From Natronosalvus hydrolyticus (lineage in GTDB: Archaea > Halobacteriota > Halobacteria > Halobacteriales > Natrialbaceae), in the NCBI GenBank assembly GCA_025517525.1, contig JAOPJZ010000013.1:1-64000 (forward strand): a DNA stretch of 64,000 bases. The letters are read 5' to 3'. Made by a program: the position numbers and the translations under genes. This document shows, piece by piece, positions 33,818-43,001 of the stretch (the first letter of the stretch is position 1; the number at the start of each line of letters is the position of its first letter). Below the pieces are notes generated by a model, which searched no databases, was not told the origin of the DNA, and saw nothing but the letters and a program-made list of their open reading frames with translations.

Positions 33818-34993
33818 ATGGACTACGAGCTTTCAGCGGAGCATCAGATGATGCAATCCACCGTCAAAGAGATTGCAGCGGACTACGACAAGGACTACTG
33901 GCAGGAAATCCACGAAGGCCAGCTCGTCCCCGAGGAGATATTCCAGGACCTCGCCGAAGGTGGCTGGTTCGGTATTCCGATTCCTGAGGAGTACGGTGGC
34001 CACGGGATGGGGCTGCTTGATACCATCATCGTGATGGAAGCCCTCGCGGAAGCCCACGCCTGGGAGACGACCTTCCGGTTTACGATGAGTACCGTCTTCG
34101 GTGGCACCTCGATCATGCAAAACGGCACCGAAGCACAGAAAGAGCAGTATCTGCCGGGAATTGCCGCCGGCGAAGACGTCTGGGCACTCGGCCTCACCGA
34201 ACCCTCCGCGGGGCTGAACGCGACGAACATGACCACGCGTGCCGAAAAGGACGGCGACGAGTGGGTCATCAACGGCCAAAAGCAATGGACATCTGGGATG
34301 GAGTTCGCAGACAAACTGCTACTCGTCGCCCGAACGGAACCGAAAGACGAGGTCGAGAAACGGACCGAAGGCATCACGATGTTCATCCTCGATCCGGACA
34401 TGGATGGCATCAGCTACAACGAGATCCCGCTCGACATCTACTTCACCGAGCCGACCTACGACCTGTTCCTCGACGACGTTCGCGTCCCCGAAGAACGCGT
34501 GTTGGGCGACGTCGGCCAGGGACTGCACCAGATTTTCGGAATGCTCAACGCCGAGCGACTCACGGCCGCCGTGTCGGCCTGGGGTGGCGGAAAAGAGGCT
34601 CTCGACACGGCCGTTCAGTACGCCAAAGACCGCGAAGTCTGGAGCGAACCCATCGGGGCCCACCAGGCGATTCAGCACCCCCTCGCGGACGCCCACGCCG
34701 AGATGGAGTCCGCACGTCACGACATCCGAAGAGCCGCGTGGTTAGCAGACCAGGGCCGCGACGGCAGCGGCGAAGCAGCCAACATCGCCAACCTCCAGGC
34801 GGGGAAAGCCTCCTGGAACGCGTGTGAAGCCGCGATGACGACCCTTGGCGGGATGTCCGCCTCCCAGGAGATGGGCGTCGCTGCAGCCTGGGGTGTCGTC
34901 CGCCACCTCAGAACAGGACCCGTCTCCGAGGAGATGATCCTGAATCACATCGGCCAGCACTCCCTCGGCCTGCCACGGTCGTACCAGACGTAA
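33818..34993 (+). CDS. Acyl-CoA dehydrogenase
   Basis: A 391-residue FAD enzyme: FGIPIPEEYGGHGMG, ALGLTEPSAGLNATNMTT (flavin contact), and a C-terminal helical domain. The region that usually has the catalytic Glu (YEGTNEI) reads TGPVSEEMILN, so the base is not at the usual place; many actinobacterial and archaeal homologues show this 'PVSEEM' version. It oxidises an acyl-CoA to the trans-2-enoyl form and passes electrons to ETF. A palindrome and TATA box precede it. Next gene is the amidohydrolase at 35234. Confidence 0.9.
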   Translation: MDYELSAEHQMMQSTVKEIAADYDKDYWQEIHEGQLVPEEIFQDLAEGGWFGIPIPEEYGGHGMGLLDTIIVMEALAEAHAWETTFRFTMSTVFGGTSIMQNGTEAQKEQYLPGIAAGEDVWALGLTEPSAGLNATNMTTRAEKDGDEWVINGQKQWTSGMEFADKLLLVARTEPKDEVEKRTEGITMFILDPDMDGISYNEIPLDIYFTEPTYDLFLDDVRVPEERVLGDVGQGLHQIFGMLNAERLTAAVSAWGGGKEALDTAVQYAKDREVWSEPIGAHQAIQHPLADAHAEMESARHDIRRAAWLADQGRDGSGEAANIANLQAGKASWNACEAAMTTLGGMSASQEMGVAAAWGVVRHLRTGPVSEEMILNHIGQHSLGLPRSYQT

Positions 34994-35233
34994 CGTAGCA
35001 CCCGTTTTCCGGTATTCGGGCGCTCGAGTCCGTTTTAGCGATCGAGGAAACGAATTGCCGTTCTCGAGAGCGAACGTACTACCGAACACCTACCGTCCCC
35101 AAACCCCAGTCCTCGTCACTCCGAATTACCACAAGCCTGCCGCCCCAAGGTCACGGCTCGCCTGCCATCACACGCGGCCACGACCAACAGCCACCGGAAG
35201 CTATTCAATCGTCTCGGTCAATACTCGAGGTAT

Positions 35234-36196
35234 ATGCCACCGATTATCGACATCCACTCGCACCTGTGGGCCGAAGACTGGCTCCCGGAGACGTTCTGGG
35301 ATGCGTTCGTCGACATCGCCGTCAGACAAAACGAAAAACGCGGCAAGACGGTCGACCCGGAGCGGATTCGAGAGAGCTACCTGCCTACCTACTGGGACCC
35401 GACCGGCGAGAAACTGTTGACGCGGATGGAAGAGGCGAACATCGACCATCAGGTCGTCTTCGGTGTCGATTTCGGCCTCGCACTCGGCGAACCGGAAACG
35501 CCGGTGCAGGAAGTCAACGAGATCATCAGAGACTTTCGCAACGATAACCCCGACCGCATTTCTGCGTTCGCGACCATCGATCCCCGACGCGAGGGTGCGG
35601 CCGACCACATCGACACTGCGCTCGGTGAGTGGGAGATGGACGGGCTGAAACTCCACCCGACTGCCGGCTTTTACTTGCACGACGAGGAAACCTACGAGGT
35701 CCTCGATGTCGTTCGCGAGCACGGCAAACCCGTCTTGACCGACACGGGTCCGGTTTTTGCCCCCCTGTACAGTAAATACTCCCACCCGACGAACCTGGAC
35801 GAGGTGCTTTCGGATTTCCAGGATCTGGACTTCATCGCCGCCCACATGTCCTTTGGCTGGTGGCGGGACCTCCACGCGATCGCTGATAACAAAGTCAACT
35901 CGGGACTCCACGTCGATATCAGCGGCTGGCAAGCGGAGGTCAAACACCACCCCGAGGAGTTCGCGAAAGCCCTCCGCTGGCTGATGGACGACGTCGGATC
36001 GGATCGAATGTTCTTCGGGACGGACGACCCGGCGTTCGACCCGGTTCATCCGAAAGAAGAGTGGATCGAGACGCTTCGCGAACTACCAGAACGAGAGGTC
36101 GAGCCGACGTTCACCACCGAAGAGATTGAGCAGTTGCTCGGTGGGGCTGCAGCGGCGTTCCTCGAGAAGTACGATAGCGGCCCATACAGTCAATAA
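35234..36196 (+). CDS. Amidohydrolase-2 family protein (ACMSD-like)
   Basis: A 320-residue TIM-barrel metal enzyme. Metal ligands are visible: DIHSHLW near residue 6-12 (HxH), LKLHPTAGFY (His), FIAAHMSFGWW (His) and FFGTDDPAFDP (Asp). The family contains ACMSD and other decarboxylases of phenolic or conjugated acids, and lactone hydrolases. It would decarboxylate or hydrolyse a ring or conjugated acid in the pathway. The related protein at 51320 has lost the first HxH pair. Confidence 0.88.
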   Translation: MPPIIDIHSHLWAEDWLPETFWDAFVDIAVRQNEKRGKTVDPERIRESYLPTYWDPTGEKLLTRMEEANIDHQVVFGVDFGLALGEPETPVQEVNEIIRDFRNDNPDRISAFATIDPRREGAADHIDTALGEWEMDGLKLHPTAGFYLHDEETYEVLDVVREHGKPVLTDTGPVFAPLYSKYSHPTNLDEVLSDFQDLDFIAAHMSFGWWRDLHAIADNKVNSGLHVDISGWQAEVKHHPEEFAKALRWLMDDVGSDRMFFGTDDPAFDPVHPKEEWIETLRELPEREVEPTFTTEEIEQLLGGAAAAFLEKYDSGPYSQ

Positions 36197-36248
36197 CTTC
36201 GATTTCCGAACCGCTTCAGGATTCGACTCGAGTCAGCGTCGAAAGAGA

Positions 36249-37064
36249 CTATTTTCCTTTCCACTCGGGGTCGCGGTCCTCGAGGAACGCCGAGATGCCT
36301 TCGTCGACGTCGTCAGTGGCGAGGACCTGCGCGAACAGTTCGGCTTCGTACTCGATACCGTTGTCGAGGCCCATTGAGCCACTGGCACGGACCGCGCGTT
36401 TGGCGAACTCGAGGGCGATTGGACTGTTGGAAGCGATCGAATTCGCGAGATTCTCGACGGCGTCGTCGAGTTCCTCGGCGGTCGCAAGTTCGTCCACCAG
36501 GCCGATTTCGTGGGCCTCTTCGGCGTCGATCAGGTCACCGGAGAGGATGAGTTGCATGGCTTTTCCCTGACCGACGAGTCGTGGCAAACGCTGGGTCCCT
36601 CCACCGCCGGGGAACAAGCCGAGCGTGATCTCTGGAAGGCCGAGTTTCGCCCGCTCGCTCGCTATTCGGACGTCTGCCGCCATCGCCAGTTCACAGCCTC
36701 CGCCGAGGGCGTGCCCGTTAATGCGGGCGATCACGGGCACCCGACACTCGGAGACGTACTCGTAGACACGCGGTCGTTTGCTCACTTCGCGCTGCTCGAG
36801 GGCGGTTCGTTCGTGGAGTTCGGTTACGTCCGCGCCGGCGACGAAGGCACTCGCCTCGTCAGACCCGGTCAAAACAACGACGCGCGTGTCAGATTCGTCA
36901 ATGGCGTCGAACGTCGTTTTGAGTTCGGCTCGAACCTGCGCATTCATCGCGTTCCGCGCTTCTGGCCGGTCGATGGTGACCGTCGTAACGTGGTCGGTCC
37001 CGTCGTCCGGCGTGACGGTCACGTTTTCGAACTCCGCGTCCAGCGTCGAGAGATCGGCTGACAT
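36249..37064 (-). CDS. Enoyl-CoA hydratase/isomerase (crotonase)
   Basis: A 271-residue crotonase. It has ALGGGCELAMAADVRIAS (first catalytic Glu) and LPEITLGLFPGGGGTQRLPRLVG (second catalytic Glu), so it is a competent hydratase. It ends EDRDPEWKGK, the normal C-terminal. It hydrates trans-2-enoyl-CoA. Start MSADLST at 37064 is used because a TATA-like CCTATAGG lies 24-31 bases upstream. It is divergent from the crotonase at 37275. Confidence 0.93.
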   Translation of the reverse strand: MSADLSTLDAEFENVTVTPDDGTDHVTTVTIDRPEARNAMNAQVRAELKTTFDAIDESDTRVVVLTGSDEASAFVAGADVTELHERTALEQREVSKRPRVYEYVSECRVPVIARINGHALGGGCELAMAADVRIASERAKLGLPEITLGLFPGGGGTQRLPRLVGQGKAMQLILSGDLIDAEEAHEIGLVDELATAEELDDAVENLANSIASNSPIALEFAKRAVRASGSMGLDNGIEYEAELFAQVLATDDVDEGISAFLEDRDPEWKGK

Positions 37065-37087
37065 TACTCGAGGCGAGGGCATCGGAG

Positions 37088-37095
37088 CCTATAGG
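37088..37095 (-). promoter_or_regulatory. TATA-like element of the crotonase gene at 37064
   Basis: CCTATAGG lies 24-31 bases upstream of the ATG at 37064, consistent with a leaderless transcript. Confidence 0.4.
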
Positions 37096-37274
37096 TGTAC
37101 TGGACGCTCGGAGGCTTCGCTGGCGGCTCACCTCGAGCCGGCACAAACGCTTTTACGGGGCAGCGAGTGTGTCGGAGTAGGCAATACAGCAATGATAGGT
37201 TCCACACAGCACGGCGTTGTACCTGGGGCGGCTTTCGAACACGAATGCGACTGGTATCGGAGCCTCGAGTAACG

Positions 37275-38057
37275 ATGGAGTACGACGAAATTACGTCCGA
37301 GACGGCCGACGGCATCACGACGATTACGATCGATCGCCCCGAAGTGAAAAACGCGTTTACGGAGCGAACGCTCGCGGAACTCAACGACGCGATCAGAACG
37401 GCCAGCGACGACGATGGCGTCTACGCACTCATCCTGACCGGGGCCGAAGACGCGTTCTGTGCCGGCGCAGACGTCCGCTCGATGCCCGACTGGAAGGACG
37501 GCTCCAAAGAGGACTACGCCGGCTTTCTCTGGACCGCCCAGAACGTCGTTCGGCAACTACGGAACGCGCCGATGCCGACGATCGCGGCCGTCGACGGCCC
37601 CGCTATCGGTGCCGGGTGTGATTTCGCCCTCGGCTGTGACCTGCGCGTCGTCTCCCCGGACGTACTGATGCGACAGGGCTTCGTCAACGTCGGACTGGTA
37701 CCCGGTGATGGCGGCGCGTGGCTTCTCCCGAAACTGATCGGCGAGTCGAAGGCTCGAGAGTATCTCCTCACGGGGCGTGACATCACCGCTGACGACGTCG
37801 AAGAGCTGGGACTGGCCGTTGAAATCGCCGAGGATACCATCGAAGCAGCCGAGTCACTCGCCGAAGAGCTGCTCTCGAACCCGGCGCCGGCCGTCCGAAT
37901 GACCAAGGATCTGATCGATCCGTCGCTGTCGTTCGAGGACTACTGCGAACGTGCCATCGAGTACCAGTGGGCCTGTGTGAACGACGACGAACACGCCGAG
38001 GCGATTAGCGCCTTCGCCGAGCGTCGAGAGCCAGAATTCGACAGAGACTACAGCTGA
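37275..38057 (+). CDS. Crotonase-fold protein with altered catalytic residues
   Basis: A 260-residue crotonase-fold protein. The oxyanion segment is GAEDAFCAGADVRSM. Where the classic hydratase has two Glu, this one has IGAGCDFALG (Asp in place of the first Glu) and QGFVNVGLVPGDGGAWLL (no Glu at the second). This substitution pattern is seen in crotonases with other chemistry, such as isomerases, hydrolases or decarboxylases. It uses the same leaderless start style (MEYDEITSET at 37275). Function in the island is unresolved. Confidence 0.85.
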   Translation: MEYDEITSETADGITTITIDRPEVKNAFTERTLAELNDAIRTASDDDGVYALILTGAEDAFCAGADVRSMPDWKDGSKEDYAGFLWTAQNVVRQLRNAPMPTIAAVDGPAIGAGCDFALGCDLRVVSPDVLMRQGFVNVGLVPGDGGAWLLPKLIGESKAREYLLTGRDITADDVEELGLAVEIAEDTIEAAESLAEELLSNPAPAVRMTKDLIDPSLSFEDYCERAIEYQWACVNDDEHAEAISAFAERREPEFDRDYS

Positions 38058-38235
38058 CCTCGAGTACGTCGACGGTTTTCTCGAGACACCGTAGAGACTC
38101 GAGGGAGGTATTTTTCGAGCGTACGTTTCGAACATCGACCGTTATAGGAACGAGCCAGGGGCCCGAAGCAAGGGTGAACGAAACGAACGATGGATTGAGA
38201 ATGATGAATTCGGTGACCGGACTGTGGATGCCGGA

Positions 38236-39372
38236 TCAGGTCAGCGACGGCAAGCCGTCTTTCTTCAGCACGCTCGCGATGGTGTTCTTTTGAATCTCGT
38301 CGGTGCCGGCAGCGAGGCGACGACCGCGTGCGAGGCGGTAGAGGTACTCGAGGGGATGTTCCTTCTGGTAGCCGTTCGCGCCGTGGATCTGCAGAGCCTC
38401 GCTGACGACCGATTCGACCATCTCGCCGGAAGTGAGTTTCGCGAGGGAAGCATCGAGTCGGTCCGGGATGCGCCCGCGTTCGTGGGCATTGACGGCTGCA
38501 CGGTAGGTCAGTGCACGCGAGCCCTCGAGTTCTTTGACCATATCCGCGAGTTTCCACTCGATGCCCTGGAAGTCACCGATCGGCTGGCCGAACTGTTCGC
38601 GCTGCTGGGCGTACTCGAGGGCGTGGTCGATGGCACAGCGAGCGATGGCGTTCGAGAGCGTCGAACTGCCAAGGCGTTCCCAGTTGAGGGCTTTGAGCTG
38701 GTTTTTAAAGCCGTCTTTGCCACGCGTGAGGACGTGCTCCTCGGGGACGACGACGTCTTCCATGTAGAACTGTGTCTGGACGTGGTCGGCCATGTTGGTG
38801 TAATGCTGGGCGACCTCGATGCCGTCCCAGTCGAAGTCGAGGACGAGCGAGCCCAGACCGTCGTCGTATTTGACCCAGACGACGGCGGCGGTGGCGTCTT
38901 CGATGTGGCTCACCCAGATCTTCTCGCCGTTCAGGATCAGTTGCCCATCCCGTTCCTCGACGTTGGTGTGCATCGAGCCGACGTCCGAACCCGCCTCAGG
39001 CTCGGAGATGGCAACGGCGATACTGTCGGTCCCGGCGGTGACCCCGGGAAGGTATTTGTCTTTGACTGCCTCGGAACCGAACATCTCGATGGCCCGTGGG
39101 GCGACCATCTGCTGATTGTAGAGGTATTCGGCAGTGTCCGGACAGACGCGGCCGACGGCCTCGATAGACAGCATCGCCTCGAACTCGGACATCCCACCGC
39201 CGCCGTACTCTTCGGCGATGTTGATGCCCAGAAAGCCCTGCTTGGCGAGCAATTTCACGTTTTTCGTCGGCTGTTCGCCGTTCCAGGTGAAGGCGTCATC
39301 TGCGAACTCCTGCTCGGCCAGTTGCTCGAGCGCGGAGACGACCAGTTGCTGTTCGTCTGACAGCGAAAGCAT
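38236..39372 (-). CDS. Acyl-CoA dehydrogenase
   Basis: A 378-residue FAD enzyme: LGINIAEEYGGGGMSEF, VAISEPEAGSDVGSMHTNV, and at the C-terminus QIHGANGYQKEHPLEYLYRLARGRRLAAGTDEIQ. The usual catalytic Glu of YEGTxEI is Ala (AAGTDEI), a feature of some actinobacterial FadE-type subunits, which may use a different base or act as a partner subunit. The start MLSLSDEQQLV at 39372 is used. It is divergent from the thiolase at 39564. Confidence 0.9.
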   Translation of the reverse strand: MLSLSDEQQLVVSALEQLAEQEFADDAFTWNGEQPTKNVKLLAKQGFLGINIAEEYGGGGMSEFEAMLSIEAVGRVCPDTAEYLYNQQMVAPRAIEMFGSEAVKDKYLPGVTAGTDSIAVAISEPEAGSDVGSMHTNVEERDGQLILNGEKIWVSHIEDATAAVVWVKYDDGLGSLVLDFDWDGIEVAQHYTNMADHVQTQFYMEDVVVPEEHVLTRGKDGFKNQLKALNWERLGSSTLSNAIARCAIDHALEYAQQREQFGQPIGDFQGIEWKLADMVKELEGSRALTYRAAVNAHERGRIPDRLDASLAKLTSGEMVESVVSEALQIHGANGYQKEHPLEYLYRLARGRRLAAGTDEIQKNTIASVLKKDGLPSLT

Positions 39373-39563
39373 TACTCGCTCTTTCGCGTGCCGATAGTTA
39401 AGCCTTCGCGTGGGCGGTCGTAACTGGTGGGTAGGGGACTTATTTGGAAGAACAGGCCTTGCCTCGAGTGTTGGAAGGAACGGGACGCTCGCCTCGAGTG
39501 ACGCCAATCACGGCTCTCGCCGAGGTATCAAGACTTATCGTAGCGCGTCTGTTCTCTCCTGAC

Positions 39564-40730
39564 ATGGAAGACGTCCACATTGCGGGCGTCGGGATGACCG
39601 AGTTCGGTAGGCATCCCGATCGTACCGGTCGTGAACTGTTCGGCGAAGCCGCGCACAAGGCACTCGTGGACGCCAACGTACCACGAGACGATATCGAAGC
39701 ACTGCTCTATGGCAACTTTATGGGCGGATTTGCCGAAGGACAAAACCACCAGGGGCCGTTGATGGCAGACGCTGCTGGCCTGACGGTCCCCGCAACCCGC
39801 TACGAGAGCGCCTGTGCCTCGAGCGGAATCGCCGTCAGGGAAGCCGTCAAAAAAGTCCGTTCTGGGGAAGCGGACGTGCTCCTCGTCGGCGGCATGGAGC
39901 GGATGACGAACAACCCGACATCTGTGGTGACGGAAGCACTCGCGACCGCCGGCGACGACCTCTACGAGAGCCGAGTCGGCCTGACCTTCCCGGGCGCGTA
40001 TGCCCTGATGGCCGATGCCTACTTCGACGCCTACGGAGCCGAGCGAGCCGATCTGGCTCACATCGCGGTCAAAAACCACGCCAACGCCGTCGAGAACGAG
40101 CTGGCTCAGTACCGCAACGCGATCGACGTCGACGACGTTCTCGAGGCCCCGATGGTCGCCGACCCCGTTGGTCTCTACGACGCCAGCCCGATCACCGACG
40201 GCGCGAGCGCGCTGGTCGTCGTGAGCGAATCGTACGCCGAAGCGAACGACCTCCAGACCGAGGTTGCCATAACCGGTACCGGACAGGGAGCCGACAGTCT
40301 CTCTCTCCAGAGTCGTGAGTCACTGATCCGAACGCCCGCAGCCGAACAGGCCGCCGAGGAAGCCTACGAGGACGCCGGTATCGGCCCCGACGATATCGAC
40401 GTCGCCGAAGTACACGATTGTTTCACGATTGCGGAAGTACTCGCCCTCGAGTCGCTTGGCTTCTACGAACCGGGAACGGGCTACGCGGCCGCCCGTGACG
40501 GGGAGACAACCCGTGACGGTGAGCTGCCGGTGAACCTCTCGGGCGGGCTCAAGGCGAAAGGACACCCGGTCGGCGCGACCGGCGCTGCCCAGCTCGTCGA
40601 ACTCACCAAGTTGCTTCGTGGCGATCACGTCAACAGTGACGCCGTGACCGACGCCGAAACGGCCCTCACCCACAACGCGGGGGCCACCGTCGCCAGCGCC
40701 GTCGTCCACGTGCTGGAGGTGGTACAATGA
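39564..40730 (+). CDS. Thiolase (SCP-x/acetyl-CoA acetyltransferase type)
   Basis: A 388-residue thiolase with all catalytic residues: Cys84 in ESACASSG, His284 and Cys286 in EVHDCFTIAE, and His334 in AKGHPVGATG. It would cleave a 3-oxoacyl-CoA with CoA. It overlaps the DUF35 gene at 40727 by 4 bases (ATGA), which shows tight coupling. SCP-x-type thiolases with a DUF35 partner are common in archaea, where the DUF35 protein may bring CoA or a second enzyme near the active site. Confidence 0.93.
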   Translation: MEDVHIAGVGMTEFGRHPDRTGRELFGEAAHKALVDANVPRDDIEALLYGNFMGGFAEGQNHQGPLMADAAGLTVPATRYESACASSGIAVREAVKKVRSGEADVLLVGGMERMTNNPTSVVTEALATAGDDLYESRVGLTFPGAYALMADAYFDAYGAERADLAHIAVKNHANAVENELAQYRNAIDVDDVLEAPMVADPVGLYDASPITDGASALVVVSESYAEANDLQTEVAITGTGQGADSLSLQSRESLIRTPAAEQAAEEAYEDAGIGPDDIDVAEVHDCFTIAEVLALESLGFYEPGTGYAAARDGETTRDGELPVNLSGGLKAKGHPVGATGAAQLVELTKLLRGDHVNSDAVTDAETALTHNAGATVASAVVHVLEVVQ

Positions 40731-41113
40731 GCGACGAATCCGCCACGACAGCCTACGATGACTTCCTCGAGGGGCTCGCCGAGGGCGAGAGCTACTTCCT
40801 CGAGTGCCCGCCGGGACACGCAAGTCTGCCGCCACGATACGCGTGTCCAGACTGTGGCGCTACAGATCTCGAGGAGCGGCCACTCCCAGAATCGGGAACG
40901 GTCACTGCCTCGACAGTCATTCGTGTCCCAGCACCTGCGTTCGCCGGTGAAGCGCCATACGTGCTTGCCATCGCCGAGTTCGGATCGATCAGGCTCACCG
41001 GAAAACTGCTCGAGGTAGACCCAGACGAGGAGAATATCGAGCCGGGGACACCCATCTCGGTAACGACGGAACGCGTCGGTGAGGAGAACATTATCGCGTT
41101 CAGGTTGCGGTAA
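40727..41113 (+). CDS. DUF35 Zn-ribbon/OB-fold acyl-CoA-associated protein
   Basis: A 128-residue protein of the DUF35 (OB_aCoA_assoc) family. An N-terminal zinc ribbon is degenerate on one side (CPPGH, C27 and perhaps His31) and normal on the other (CPDC, C40/C43). Then an OB-fold: GTVTASTVIRV and IRLTGKLLEVDPDEENIEPGTPISVT. DUF35 proteins bind acyl-CoA and sit beside thiolases, for example bridging thiolase and HMG-CoA synthase in archaea. Its start overlaps the thiolase stop. Confidence 0.88.
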   Translation: MSDESATTAYDDFLEGLAEGESYFLECPPGHASLPPRYACPDCGATDLEERPLPESGTVTASTVIRVPAPAFAGEAPYVLAIAEFGSIRLTGKLLEVDPDEENIEPGTPISVTTERVGEENIIAFRLR

Positions 41114-41248
41114 CGAACACGCGATTTCCCTGTTTTCGATCCCGTTACTCGTTTTCACTGTTATCGCCGGATCGTTCGAAAGTTCAAACTGACGGAATCG
41201 TCGCTCTCGAGGGCATAACGCCAAAAAAAGACCATCCAAAGGAAGGTT

Positions 41249-41255
41249 TTTATAT
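41249..41255 (+). promoter_or_regulatory. TATA box of the DUF35/pseudo-thiolase operon
   Basis: TTTATAT lies about 28-34 bases before the ATG at 41283. Confidence 0.6.
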
Positions 41256-41282
41256 GCCGGCTTCGAGTTGTTACTCGATAGA

Positions 41283-41783
41283 ATGGCCGACGAATTAGAT
41301 CCATCAGTCCAGACAGATGCGATAAACGCGGAGTACAAGTATCCGTTCCACTGGGACCTCGATTTCTCGCTGAATATCGGTGAGGATAACCGAAAATTCT
41401 TCGAGGGAATGGAGGAAAAGCGCATCCTCGGGAAAAAGTGCCCCGACTGTGGGGCCACCTTCGTTCCACCACAGGCGGTCTGTGTCGAGTGCTACGTCGA
41501 GACAGACGAGTGGGTCGAAGTCGAACAGCACGGCGTCGTCGAGAGCTACACCGCGTGTTTCTTCGAGTTCGAGGGACTTCCCGAGCCGCCGTACATTACC
41601 GCAGCCATCCGGGTCGCCGATTCGGACATCTGCATGCTACACTTCATCGACGGAATCGAGTACGAAGACCACGACGAACTCGTCGAGAAACTGCACAAGG
41701 GGACGGAAGTCGAACCCGTCTGGGCCGACGAACGTGAGGGGCACATCCGCGACATCAAACACTGGGAGCCCGTAGAAAAATGA
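41283..41783 (+). CDS. DUF35 Zn-ribbon/OB-fold protein
   Basis: A 166-residue protein with a complete zinc ribbon (C53, C56, C67, C70; KKCPDCGATFVPPQAVCVECY) followed by an OB-fold (HGVVESYTACFFEFEGLPEPPYITAAIRV) and a long N-terminal extension with WDLDFSLNIGEDNRKFFEGM. The N-terminal hook helix and this OB-fold are like ChsH2 C-domain/DUF35 partners that bind acyl-CoA and dock on thiolase-like Ltp proteins. It starts the operon with two thiolase-like genes that lack catalytic residues. A leaderless ATG at 41283 is used. Confidence 0.88.
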   Translation: MADELDPSVQTDAINAEYKYPFHWDLDFSLNIGEDNRKFFEGMEEKRILGKKCPDCGATFVPPQAVCVECYVETDEWVEVEQHGVVESYTACFFEFEGLPEPPYITAAIRVADSDICMLHFIDGIEYEDHDELVEKLHKGTEVEPVWADEREGHIRDIKHWEPVEK

Positions 41784-41858
41784 ACGAGGATAGCGAGACC
41801 GAACGTATTCCGACCACCACACAGATGACCGAAACACAGCGAGTGGAGGACCGAACGA

Positions 41859-43001
41859 ATGTCTAAAGTAGCAATCGCCGGGCACGGCACGTACGGCTTT
41901 GGGAGCGATACCAACGGGCGGTCCGACACCGAGATGGTGCTCGAGGCATCGATGGCTGCCCTCGAGTCCGCGGACCTGAGCCACGAGGAGGTCGACTCCA
42001 TCATCTACACTGGCCAGGACGCATACGATGGATCAGCGATCAGTGACGGACAGCGCGTCTCAGCAGCTGGCGGCTACCGCAAACCGTTCATGCGCATCCA
42101 GAACGGCGGCGGGGCCGCAATCCACCAGGCAGTGTCGAAAATCAACTCCGGGAAAGCTGACGTCGTCTCGATCGTCGCGGCCGACTCCGTCTACGCAGAC
42201 CCTCGCGTCCTCAGCTGGACATCCCACGAGGCGCTCTACCACCGGACAATGGGACAGAACAACGATCAATCCTTCGGGCTACTCGCAACAGCCCACCAGC
42301 AAGAACGCGGCGTCAGCGACGAAACACTCGCCCAGGTGGCGGAGAAGAACTACCGCGCGGCGGCGAACAACGACGTCGCTCACCGACAGGAGGCGTACTC
42401 GGTCGAGGACGTCCTCGAGGCCGACCGGGTCGTCGGGCCGCTCACCGAACTGATGCTCCGGCCGAACTCCTTCGGAGCCGCCGTCTGTGTCCTGGTGAGC
42501 GAGTCCTTCGCCGAGGAGCGCGGAAACGCCCGCTCCTGGATCACCGGCACGGGACTCGCCACGGGCAAGTACTGGTATCGGGACATGAGCGGACGACTCG
42601 AGCAGCCGACCCTGCAACAGGCTGCATCGACCGCGTTCGAGGAAGCCGACGTCACCATCGACGACGTCGACGCTGCCGAGATCGCCGCCTACTCGCCGAC
42701 ACTCGAGATGACGAGCTACGAGGCCATCGGCCTCTGTGCGGAAGGCGAGAGCAGTTCCCTGATCGAAGACGGTGTGACGGCACCGGACGGCTCGTTCCCA
42801 GTGAACCTCTCGGGTGGTCCACTCGCGACGAGTCCGCCAAACGCAGGCGGAATCTATCGCGCCATCGCCGCCTCACAGGTCATCGAGGGCGATCTGGGTG
42901 ATGGGTCGGCTGAACGCGTGTTGCTCGCCGACAACGACATGCACCTGGGCGAACCGGGTCGCACTGATGCTGTCATGGTTCTCGAAGGTGGTGCTGCATG
43001 A
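41859..43001 (+). CDS. Thiolase-like protein without thiolase catalytic residues (Ltp-like?)
   Basis: A 380-residue thiolase-fold protein. The active-site regions are changed: the Cys segment reads RIQNGGGAAIHQAV (no Cys), the HDCF segment reads EIAAYSPTLEM, and the GHP segment reads GGPLATSPPNAGG. So all of Cys, His, Cys and His are missing, and normal thiolysis is unlikely. In bacteria, such proteins with a DUF35 partner (Ltp2-type) act as retro-aldolases on steroid or fatty side chains. It follows the DUF35 gene by 75 bases and overlaps the next gene by 4. Confidence 0.82.
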   Translation: MSKVAIAGHGTYGFGSDTNGRSDTEMVLEASMAALESADLSHEEVDSIIYTGQDAYDGSAISDGQRVSAAGGYRKPFMRIQNGGGAAIHQAVSKINSGKADVVSIVAADSVYADPRVLSWTSHEALYHRTMGQNNDQSFGLLATAHQQERGVSDETLAQVAEKNYRAAANNDVAHRQEAYSVEDVLEADRVVGPLTELMLRPNSFGAAVCVLVSESFAEERGNARSWITGTGLATGKYWYRDMSGRLEQPTLQQAASTAFEEADVTIDDVDAAEIAAYSPTLEMTSYEAIGLCAEGESSSLIEDGVTAPDGSFPVNLSGGPLATSPPNAGGIYRAIAASQVIEGDLGDGSAERVLLADNDMHLGEPGRTDAVMVLEGGAA

